The position numbers and the translations under genes were made by a program. This document shows positions 1 through 4,938 of a stretch of 5,223 bases of DNA, piece by piece. Position 1 is the stretch's first letter; the number at the start of each line of letters is the position of its first letter. Origin of the DNA: Tardiphaga sp. Lineage in GTDB: Bacteria; Pseudomonadota; Alphaproteobacteria; Rhizobiales; Xanthobacteraceae. The notes beneath the pieces were generated by a model, which saw only the letters and a program-made list of their open reading frames with translations, did not search any database and had not been told where the DNA came from. Location: the NCBI GenBank assembly GCA_028290325.1, contig JAQGJY010000439.1, positions 1 through 5,223 of the forward strand, read 5' to 3'.

Positions 1-434
1 CGCGGGTAGGGGCTGCCGAGGCCGGCCCGGGCGTTGACGGCAAGGCTGCCGAACATCGGTTCGCCCGGCACACCGCCCGCGAGCGCGAGATAGCTGAACG
101 CACCATTGCGCGCGAAACCCAGCTTCAAAGTTTCGCCGTCGTGCAATGTGAAGGATTGCGGCATCCGCAACGCGCGGCCGTCGATATCGGCGGGTCGTTC
201 CGCGCCCGCCAGCGCCAGATACACGGCGCCGCCGCTCGCCGTCAGCGTCGCGGCGAACGGGCCGATCTCGATCGCCGCCGCGAAAATCGCGTTGCCCACG
301 ATCGCGTTCGCCGTCGCCAGCGCCAGCGGGTCCATCGCGCCGCTCGGCGTCAGACCGTAACGTTGCGCGCCATAGCGGCCGCCGTCCTGAACGGAGCTTG
401 CGGGCCCGATCGCCGTGATCGTAAGCCGCATCAT
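1..434 (-). CDS. pxpC: 5-oxoprolinase subunit PxpC (KipA / biotin-dependent carboxyltransferase-like family), 3' end cut by window edge
   Basis: Known role: PxpC works with PxpA and PxpB in the ATP-dependent opening of 5-oxoproline (pyroglutamate) to glutamate in the cytoplasm; B. subtilis KipA is a relative. The first 144 residues are visible by translating the minus strand from 434 to the left edge, with no stop. Family signatures seen: SVQDGGRYG at about residues 14-22, SGAMD at 31-35, IVGN at 45-48, ALAGA at 74-78, ETLKLG at 101-106, and SYLALAGG followed by GS and ARAGLG at 114-140. Family members are usually about 300-350 residues, so more than half the gene lies outside the window. The start is ATG at 434-432, whose ATGA overlaps the pxpB stop (433-431), implying translational coupling. 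A second in-frame ATG at 431-429 is an equally possible start one codon later. The family is homologous to half of the urea amidolyase carboxyltransferase domain, so the substrate might be another lactam or amide. The family call is firm; the substrate is inferred. Confidence 0.9.
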   Translation of the reverse strand, partial: MMRLTITAIGPASSVQDGGRYGAQRYGLTPSGAMDPLALATANAIVGNAIFAAAIEIGPFAATLTASGGAVYLALAGAERPADIDGRALRMPQSFTLHDGETLKLGFARNGAFSYLALAGGVPGEPMFGSLAVNARAGLGSPYP

Positions 435-1168
435 GATGCGATCATCTCGGCGACAGCCTCGCCGGCCTCGGCGGCTCGGTCCATCTCGGCGAAAACCTTG
501 TCATCGATGGCGCCGAAGCTGATGGCATCGCCGGGCTCCAGCAGAAACACCGGATCGCGACCAAGCTGATAGGTTCGGACCGGCGTGCGGCCGAGCAGAT
601 GCCAGCCGCTTGGGCCAGCAAGGCATTGCACGCCGGTCTGGACGCCGCCAATCGAGATCGTGCCGGCTGGCGTCAGTAAGCGCGGATTTTGGCGGCGCGG
701 CATGTGCAAGCCAGGCTCGAGCCCGCTGAGATACGACCAGCCCGGCGTGAAGCCGATCATCGCCACGCGGTAATCGGCGGCCACATGACGCCTCACGATA
801 TCATCCGGCGTGGTGTCGAGTGCCTTGGCAACATCCTCGAGATCGACGCCGGACTCGCCGCCGTACAGGACCGGGATGCGCCAGCGCCGTGTCGCGGTCG
901 CGAGCGGCGCGGCGCGCTCCGCCAGCGTGAGCAGTCGCGCTCCGAGATCGTCGAATCCAATGACGACCGGATCGTATTGGACCAGCAGCGAACGATAGGT
1001 CGGCACGGACTCGCGAACGCCCTCGATCGATTCAGTCGCCAGCAACGCGTCGAGCGAGAGCACGCGGGCATTGGCGGTCGCATCGATCGCACGGCTAAAC
1101 TCGACCGTAATGGCGCTGTCGCCGCTGGGCAGCAGCCGGGGCGGGGCACGTGGGTTAATGGCGGCCAT
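431..1168 (-). CDS. pxpB: 5-oxoprolinase subunit PxpB (KipI / allophanate hydrolase subunit 1 family)
   Basis: Known role: PxpB partners PxpC in the 5-oxoprolinase complex; in B. subtilis the homologue KipI inhibits the sporulation kinase KinA. The 245-residue product shows the family order: LLPSGDSAITVEF near residues 12-24, PTYRSLLVQYDP at 56-67, IPVLYGG at 98-104, DLEDVA at 109-114, YRVAMIGFTPGWSYLSGL at 133-150, PRRQNPR at 157-163, the PAGTISIGG/QTG stretch at 167-179, and GPSGWHLLGRTP at 185-196. The length is somewhat over the roughly 220-240 usual for the family; the C-terminal 30 residues are a charged Ala/Glu-rich tail. ATG at 1168-1166 is preferred, with a weak GAG about 7 nt upstream. 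A TTG at 1186-1184 would add six residues, and a stop lies just beyond it in frame, so the start is between these two. It is first in the minus-strand unit and overlaps pxpC by ATGA. No pxpA is visible on either side. Confidence 0.92.
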   Translation of the reverse strand: MAAINPRAPPRLLPSGDSAITVEFSRAIDATANARVLSLDALLATESIEGVRESVPTYRSLLVQYDPVVIGFDDLGARLLTLAERAAPLATATRRWRIPVLYGGESGVDLEDVAKALDTTPDDIVRRHVAADYRVAMIGFTPGWSYLSGLEPGLHMPRRQNPRLLTPAGTISIGGVQTGVQCLAGPSGWHLLGRTPVRTYQLGRDPVFLLEPGDAISFGAIDDKVFAEMDRAAEAGEAVAEMIAS

Positions 1169-1243
1169 GGGGTTACTCGTCGGCAATGGTGGATGCTACC
1201 GCATCCCGCGCCGCGGTGAAATCCGCAACCCGAAAATAACTGA

Positions 1244-1270
1244 GCATGTTCAATTAATTAATCGGCATGT
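1244..1270. repeat. Paired GCATGT direct repeats, 21 bp apart
   Basis: GCATGT occurs at 1244-1249 and again at 1265-1270, so the two copies sit 21 bp apart, about two helical turns, flanking the ATTAATTAAT palindrome. An inverted copy (ACATGC) is at 1337-1342. Spacing by whole helical turns is typical of tandem protein-binding half-sites, but a 6-bp word is short enough to recur by chance. Treat it as a weak candidate regulatory element in the divergent promoter region. Confidence 0.25.
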
Positions 1271-1284
1271 CAGCGATAAAGCTG

Positions 1285-1300
1285 AATGATCGAGATCATT
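1285..1300. promoter_or_regulatory. Candidate operator: 16-bp inverted repeat
   Basis: The sequence AATGATCGAGATCATT is a perfect inverted repeat with 7-bp arms (AATGATC/GATCATT) around a 2-bp GA centre. It lies in the divergent spacer, 72 bp before the ATG at 1373 and just right of the AT-rich promoter-like stretch. A dimeric repressor or activator, for example of the GntR, LysR or MarR type, would fit a site of this size and place. No regulator gene is visible in the window, so the cognate protein is unknown. Confidence 0.45.
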
Positions 1301-1372
1301 GCGCGAGCCACCTTGACGCCGCGCCCATCGCCCGCAACATGCACGCCGGAAATCAACTGGAGCCAACGTCCG

Positions 1373-2077
1373 ATGTCCCTTACGCCCGAAGCAATTGCCA
1401 CGCTGTCAAAAGTCTCGACCGCGACCATCACGACCGTGCTGCTGAAGAAGGGATTGCGCAACGTCTGGCTGCGCGGCTCGCGTCCGTTGCGTCCGGGGCA
1501 GGAGCGTCTGGTCGGCCCCGCCTTCACACTGCGTTTCGTGCCGGCGCGTGAAGACCTCGCGACGCCGGAGTCGTGGGCGTCGCCGATCTCGACGCGGGCC
1601 GCGATCGAGGCGATGCCGGAAGGTTGTATCGCCGTGGTCGACGCCATGGGCATCATCGACGCCGGCATTTTCGGTGACATCCTTTGCGCGCGCATGATGA
1701 AGCGCAAGGTCACCGCGCTCGTCACCGACGGCGCGGTGCGTGATCTCGAAGGCGTGCTCGGCACCGGCATGCCGGTCTGGTGCGATGGCGCGGCCGCGCC
1801 GCCCTCGGTCGCCGGGCTGACATTCGTCGGTTGGGGCGAACCGATCGGTTGCGGCGGCGTCGCCATTTTTCCGGACGATGTGATCGTCGCCGATCAGGAT
1901 GGCGCGGTCCTGATCCCGAAAGCGCTGCTCGACCACGTGCTCGCCGAGGGGCCAGAGCAGGAACGGATGGAAGGCTGGATCGTCGAGGAAGTGAATAACG
2001 GCGCGGTTCTGCCCGGCCTCTACCCGATGAATGCCGAGACCAAGGCGCGCTACGCCGCCTTCAAGGCGAAAGGATAA
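1373..2077 (+). CDS. RraA / HMG aldolase family protein (often labelled ribonuclease activity regulator RraA)
   Basis: The 234-residue product belongs to the MenG/RraA fold family, which includes class II 4-hydroxy-4-methyl-2-oxoglutarate / 4-carboxy-4-hydroxy-2-oxoadipate aldolases that make pyruvate, as well as the E. coli RNase E inhibitor RraA. Visible hallmarks: STATITTVLLKKGLRN at residues 15-30, LVGPAFTLRFVPARED at 46-61, VVDAMG at 88-93, the TDGAVRD signature at 118-124 whose Arg-Asp pair sits at the metal/pyruvate site in characterised aldolases, PIGCGGVAIFPDDVIVADQDG at 157-177, and GLYP at 215-218. It is longer than E. coli RraA (about 160 residues) and matches the long form I recall in Hyphomicrobiales and Burkholderiales. 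The start is ATG at 1373 with GGAG at 1359-1362; the frame is open upstream to 1286, but those residues have no family character. It leads a plus-strand unit with the cupin gene 4 nt downstream. Aldolase or decarboxylase activity is more likely than RNase control; the substrate is unknown. Confidence 0.88.
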   Translation: MSLTPEAIATLSKVSTATITTVLLKKGLRNVWLRGSRPLRPGQERLVGPAFTLRFVPAREDLATPESWASPISTRAAIEAMPEGCIAVVDAMGIIDAGIFGDILCARMMKRKVTALVTDGAVRDLEGVLGTGMPVWCDGAAAPPSVAGLTFVGWGEPIGCGGVAIFPDDVIVADQDGAVLIPKALLDHVLAEGPEQERMEGWIVEEVNNGAVLPGLYPMNAETKARYAAFKAKG

Positions 2078-2081
2078 AGCG

Positions 2082-2489
2082 ATGGAATTGATCCCCGCGG
2101 GTCAGCGCGCCACCAAACGCGCGCCGGACAATTATTTCACGGGCACGGTGTGGCAGGATCCGATCATCACCGCGCCGGCGCCGGCGCGGATCGCCGCGTT
2201 TCGGGTGACGTTCGAGCCGGGTGCGCGCACCGCCTGGCATAGTCACCCGCTCGGCCAGACGCTGTATGTGATCTCCGGCATCGGCCGCATCCAGACCGCG
2301 AGCGGTCCGGTACGCGAGATCAAGCCCGGCGATACCGTGTGGATCCCGCCGGGTGAAAAGCACTGGCACGGCGCGGCGCCGGATCACGGCATGTGCCACA
2401 TCGCGATGCAGGAAGCGCAGGACGGCAACACCGCGACGTGGATGGAGATGGTCAGCGACGCGGATTACGCGAAGCCGGTGGAGACCTAG
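2082..2489 (+). CDS. Small single-domain cupin, (R)-hydroxynitrile lyase (GtHNL)-type family
   Basis: This 135-residue cytoplasmic protein is a one-domain cupin. Motif 1 is GARTAWHSHPLGQ at residues 47-59 and motif 2 is PGDTVWIPPGEKHWHGA at 82-98. The likely metal ligands are His53, His55, Gln59 and His94, with Gln in place of the usual motif-1 Glu. This set, the spacing, and the NYFTGTV/VTFEPGARTAWH framework closely match the Mn-dependent hydroxynitrile lyase from Granulicella tundricola as I remember it. Many relatives have no proven function, so cyanohydrin cleavage is only one option; another small carbonyl or hydroxy-acid reaction is possible. The start is ATG at 2082, with AAAGGA at 2069-2074 inside the end of the preceding gene and only 4 nt between stop and start, which indicates translational coupling to the RraA-like aldolase. 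An upstream in-frame start at about 2031 would overlap that gene by 47 bp and has no family support. There is no signal peptide. Confidence 0.92.
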   Translation: MELIPAGQRATKRAPDNYFTGTVWQDPIITAPAPARIAAFRVTFEPGARTAWHSHPLGQTLYVISGIGRIQTASGPVREIKPGDTVWIPPGEKHWHGAAPDHGMCHIAMQEAQDGNTATWMEMVSDADYAKPVET

Positions 2490-2511
2490 AGGCGATGTCG
2501 TTCCTGGTCTC
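2481..2511. terminator. Possible bidirectional hairpin between convergent genes
   Basis: GAGACC at 2481-2486 pairs with GGTCTC at 2506-2511, and AGG at 2490-2492 pairs with CCT at 2503-2505. This gives a 9-bp stem with a 3-nt bulge (the cupin stop codon) and a 10-nt loop. It sits in the short gap between two converging genes, where termination is expected in both directions. No T-run follows on either strand, so this is a weak intrinsic-terminator candidate. Confidence 0.25.
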
Positions 2512-2523
2512 GGCGCGGTTCGC

Positions 2524-3249
2524 TCAGTTGATCCGGGTCCAGGTCTGACTGCCGCAGAAGGTCGCGTTGGTCGGGCAGCCTTGCACGCGTAACGAATCCG
2601 GTCCGCTCAACGCGATACTGGAATCAAAGTTGTTGCCATTGCCGGGATCGAAGATGCGGCCGGTCCATTTCGGGCCGTTGGCGACCATATCGATCAGCAC
2701 CTTGTCGGCCTTGTCGCCGCTTTTCGGGTCGATCGCGTAGCCGCACAGATTATCGCCGCAGGGTTCGATGCGGACCTTGCCGTTGGTTTCTTCGGTCAGC
2801 CAGATACCGAGCGGCGAGGCGTTCGGCCTCTTCGGCGCCAACGCGCGGCTTGATGGGACGGCGGCAACCTTGGCGGCGGGCGCGGCGGCCGGTGTATCGG
2901 TCGAAGGTTGCGAGCTCAACCGCGAGTCATTCTTCGGCTCGTCCTTCACTCCGCTTGTCGGCTCGGCCTTGAGATCGCCCTTGGCTTCCGTGTTGGATTG
3001 CGCCGCCGCTTTCGCTTTCGCCAGGCGGTCGCGCTCTGCCTTTTTGGCTCGCCGGCTGCGGCGGCCATCGCGTTCGTAATAACCGGGGATCGACACCGAC
3101 ACGCAATCCGATGAATGGCAATTGCGTGGCTGGTCGATGCGGATAGCCTGGCCGTCGATGTTGAATCGATAGCGGTCTTGAGCCTGGGCAGCCGTTGCGG
3201 CGGCGAAAGCTGTCGCCACAATGCCTGCCAGCGCAATCCATCTGGTCAT
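2524..3249 (-). CDS. Exported DUF2147 domain protein with long charged linker
   Basis: The 241-residue product starts with a Sec signal peptide (MTRW, then an Ala-rich hydrophobic run) and probable cleavage after AQA at residues 21-23, so it should act in the periplasm. A short N-terminal region holds a CHSSDC cysteine pair (Cys44, Cys49) and IPGYYERDGRR. Residues about 63-145 are a low-complexity linker, first Lys/Arg/Ala-rich, then Ser/Pro/Ala-rich. The C-terminal domain (about 146-241) fits DUF2147: GIW at 148-150, VRIEPCGDNLCGY at 159-171, KWTGRIFDP at 194-202, LRVQGC at 220-225 and QTWTR at 235-239. The function of DUF2147 is not established. The start is ATG at 3249-3247, with a clear AGGAG at 3260-3256 six nt upstream; an upstream extension to 3285 would run through that site. 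It converges on the cupin gene with a 34-bp gap and diverges from the serine hydrolase. Confidence 0.9.
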   Translation of the reverse strand: MTRWIALAGIVATAFAAATAAQAQDRYRFNIDGQAIRIDQPRNCHSSDCVSVSIPGYYERDGRRSRRAKKAERDRLAKAKAAAQSNTEAKGDLKAEPTSGVKDEPKNDSRLSSQPSTDTPAAAPAAKVAAVPSSRALAPKRPNASPLGIWLTEETNGKVRIEPCGDNLCGYAIDPKSGDKADKVLIDMVANGPKWTGRIFDPGNGNNFDSSIALSGPDSLRVQGCPTNATFCGSQTWTRIN

Positions 3250-3459
3250 TATGATCTCCTGGGCGGGCAAAATCCGCACCGACAAAACAAGGCCGTTCGC
3301 AATATGATGAACGCCCCATTCAACACCGCCGGGGACCGCCTGTCGACTCGGTCGCCGCAGACAAGATGCAGGTTCACCGGCGGGTTTTTGGCGCCTGGCG
3401 TGGCGGCGTTCGCCGGGCTAACCTGTCGCCAACAAGAAACGACCATCGGGAGATCCATC
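3250..3459. promoter_or_regulatory. Divergent spacer between DUF2147 gene and serine hydrolase gene
   Basis: This 210-bp spacer must hold promoters for two outward-facing genes. It contains both ribosome binding sites: AGGAG at 3260-3256 on the minus strand and GGGAG at 3448-3452 on the plus strand. A mildly AT-enriched stretch at about 3280-3310 is the only promoter-like composition, and I cannot identify convincing -35/-10 pairs. The plus-strand reading frame of the hydrolase stays open through the whole spacer, but its translation there has no family similarity and precedes the signal peptide. Confidence 0.4.
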
Positions 3460-4788
3460 ATGAAGGTTTTCAAGCATGCGCTTCAGACAGTTTGCCTTTC
3501 AGGCCTGGCGCTGGCCGGCATGAGCCTTCTCGCCGCCGGCGTCGCTGACGCGCAAACCCCGCCGCCGCTCGATGCCGCGCAAAGCGACCCGAAGGCGATG
3601 GGCTGGATGCAGGGCTTTCCGCCCGCGCCGGACAAACTCGTTCGTTTCGGCGATGGTTCGAGCTCGAGATTTCCGCAGAGCCGCTGGGCGTTCAGCCATA
3701 TCCGCGAACTTGTGCCGACCGCAACGGTGGGGCGCGGTGATGGACCGGTGGCGACGCTGCCTCGCGCCGAACGTGATCTCGGCGCGATCGCGCTGACCAC
3801 GATGGACGGCAAGGCGACGACGTTCAACGAGGCGTTGGCCCTGACCTATACCGACGGCATTCTGGTGCTGCACAAAGGCCAGGTGATCTACGAGAAGTAT
3901 TTTGGCGAGGGCGCGACGCAACGGCCGCATCTGGCATTCTCGGTCACGAAGTCCTTTGTCGGCACTTTGGCCGCGATGCTTGCGGCGCAAGGCAAGCTCG
4001 ATCCGGCCGCGCCGGTGACGCAATACGTGCCGGAATTGAAGGCCTCGGCCTATGGCGATGCCACCGTGCGGCAGGTGATGGACATGACCATCGGCGTCAA
4101 ATATTCCGAGAATTACGCCGACCCTAAAGCCGAAGTCTTCGACTACGCTCGCGCCGGCGGCATGATCCCGTTCGGTCCGAATTATCAGGGACCGCGCAGC
4201 TTCTTCGAATTCCTGGTGAAGCTGGACAAGGAGGGCGAACACGACAACGGCTTCGCCTACAAGACCTCAAATGCCGAGGTGTTGGCCTGGATCGTCAAAC
4301 GCGCCAGCGGACAATCGATGGCGGAGCTGTTGTCGTCGCAGATCTGGTCGAAGCTCGGCATGGAAAGCGATGCGTATTTCATGGTCGATAGCATCGGCAC
4401 GGAATCCGGCGGTGGCGGCCTTAACACCACCTTGCGCGATCTCGCGCGCTTTGGCGAGATGATGCGGAACAGGGGGCGCGCCAACGGCCAGCAGGTTTTG
4501 CCCGAAGCCGCCGTTGCGGAAATTGCGGCGGGCGGCGACAAGGCGAAATTCGCGACGGCCGGCTACAAGCTGTTGCCCGGCTGGTCCTATAAGGACATGT
4601 GGTGGGTGACGCACAACGCGCATAACGCCTACATGGCGCGCGGCATCTATGGGCAGAACATCTATGTCGATCCGACCGCCGAGATGGTGATCGTGCGCTA
4701 CGCCTCGCATCCGGTCGCCGCCAACGCCGGCAACGACCCGGTCACGCTACCGGCTTACATGGCCGTGGCGAAGGAATTGATGAAATAA
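3460..4788 (+). CDS. Exported serine hydrolase, beta-lactamase / 6-aminohexanoate-dimer hydrolase superfamily
   Basis: The 442-residue product has an N-terminal signal peptide (MKVFKHA, hydrophobic to about residue 29, probable cleavage after ADA at 29-31), so it should be periplasmic. The catalytic core begins near residue 120. The nucleophile motif is SVTK at 161-164 (Ser161, Lys164). The second motif is YKTSN at 267-271, with Tyr and Asn four apart rather than the YxN of class C beta-lactamases; I recall this YxxxN form in the 6-aminohexanoate-dimer-hydrolase-like branch. Further marks are GGGGLNTTLRDLARFG at 317-332 and GIYGQNIYVDP at 395-405, which takes the place of the third motif. The start is ATG at 3460 with GGGAG at 3448-3452. 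Although the frame is open back to 3115, that part overlaps the DUF2147 gene and lacks a plausible leader. Likely activities are esterase, amidase or transpeptidase-like hydrolysis; true beta-lactamase activity cannot be claimed. It appears to be a single-gene unit. Confidence 0.93.
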   Translation: MKVFKHALQTVCLSGLALAGMSLLAAGVADAQTPPPLDAAQSDPKAMGWMQGFPPAPDKLVRFGDGSSSRFPQSRWAFSHIRELVPTATVGRGDGPVATLPRAERDLGAIALTTMDGKATTFNEALALTYTDGILVLHKGQVIYEKYFGEGATQRPHLAFSVTKSFVGTLAAMLAAQGKLDPAAPVTQYVPELKASAYGDATVRQVMDMTIGVKYSENYADPKAEVFDYARAGGMIPFGPNYQGPRSFFEFLVKLDKEGEHDNGFAYKTSNAEVLAWIVKRASGQSMAELLSSQIWSKLGMESDAYFMVDSIGTESGGGGLNTTLRDLARFGEMMRNRGRANGQQVLPEAAVAEIAAGGDKAKFATAGYKLLPGWSYKDMWWVTHNAHNAYMARGIYGQNIYVDPTAEMVIVRYASHPVAANAGNDPVTLPAYMAVAKELMK

Positions 4789-4809
4789 AGGCGCGGCGCG
4801 TCATTGCCA

Positions 4810-4828
4810 GTCGCCAATGTTAGGCGAC
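4810..4828 (+). terminator. Possible terminator hairpin after serine hydrolase
   Basis: GTCGCC at 4810-4815 and GGCGAC at 4823-4828 form a 6-bp GC-rich stem with a 7-nt loop, 21 nt after the TAA at 4788. A second inverted repeat, GCGAGCG at 4843-4849 with CGCTCGC at 4866-4872 (16-nt loop), follows. Neither is trailed by a T-run, so intrinsic termination is only suggested by position. Confidence 0.25.
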
Positions 4829-4896
4829 GTCGCGGCATGTCGGCGAGCGCGGCTATCCGGCTTCTCGCTCGCACAGACAAACTGGATTGCTCGCCA

Positions 4897-4922
4897 CATC
4901 ATTTTCCAAGCTGGAAATGATG
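4897..4922. repeat. Near-perfect hairpin in convergent spacer; terminator or palindromic repeat unit
   Basis: CATCATTTTCCA and TGGAAATGATG form an 11-bp stem with a single bulged T around an AGC loop. It sits between the serine hydrolase (plus) and the small hypothetical gene (minus), so it could end either transcript. Its AT-rich arms differ from typical GC-rich terminators of such genomes, and no T-run follows. A small dispersed palindromic repeat is an alternative that one window cannot test. Confidence 0.4.
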
Positions 4923-4938
4923 CCAACGCCGGCGTGAG

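Larger units (their letters stand above)
1169..1372. promoter_or_regulatory. Divergent control region between pxpB and the RraA-like gene
   Basis: These 204 bp separate two divergently transcribed units, so promoters for both must lie here or overlap the gene starts. The most AT-rich part of the surrounding sequence is about 1231-1280; it contains the self-complementary ATTAATTAAT at 1253-1262. Going right, GATAAA at 1275-1280 is a passable -10 hexamer, but I find no good -35 at 17 bp. Going left, TTGAAC (1253-1248, minus strand) resembles a -35 without a clear -10. The region therefore supports promoter activity by position and composition, but I cannot fix the transcription starts. The inverted repeat at 1285-1300 and the GCATGT repeats are listed separately. 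Open frames crossing this spacer on the plus strand (from about 1267 or 1286) lack family similarity and are not called as genes. Confidence 0.5.

Noticed and set aside
1169..1186. TTG start adding six residues to PxpB
   Set aside because: ATG at 1168 keeps all family motifs and matches usual lengths better; the TTG has no better ribosome site. It stays possible but is not preferred.
689..1219. Plus-strand open frame (176 codons) opposite pxpB
   Set aside because: It is Arg/Gly-rich with no recognisable motif and lies fully antisense to a well-supported gene.
1286..1372. Extended start for the RraA-like protein at 1286
   Set aside because: The start there is embedded in the inverted repeat, lacks a ribosome site, and the added 29 residues do not resemble the family, whose members begin at the MSLTPE-like segment.
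1406..1936. Minus-strand open frame (176 codons) opposite the RraA-like gene
   Set aside because: It has the same Arg/Asp-rich shadow composition and no domain; the sense strand holds a conserved family protein.
2170..2189. Perfect 20-bp GC palindrome inside the cupin gene
   Set aside because: It lies in coding sequence for an Ala-Pro repeat (TAPAPAR), where GCG/CCG codons naturally give palindromic GC runs; there is no regulatory context.
3115..3459. N-terminal extension of the serine hydrolase reading frame
   Set aside because: The extension overlaps the DUF2147 gene on the other strand, precedes a clear signal peptide and ribosome site at 3448-3452, and has no family resemblance.
3499..4242. 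Long antisense open frame (247 codons) opposite the serine hydrolase
   Set aside because: Its translation is Arg/His-rich with no domain, typical of the antisense shadow of a GC-rich gene whose sense product is clearly identified.
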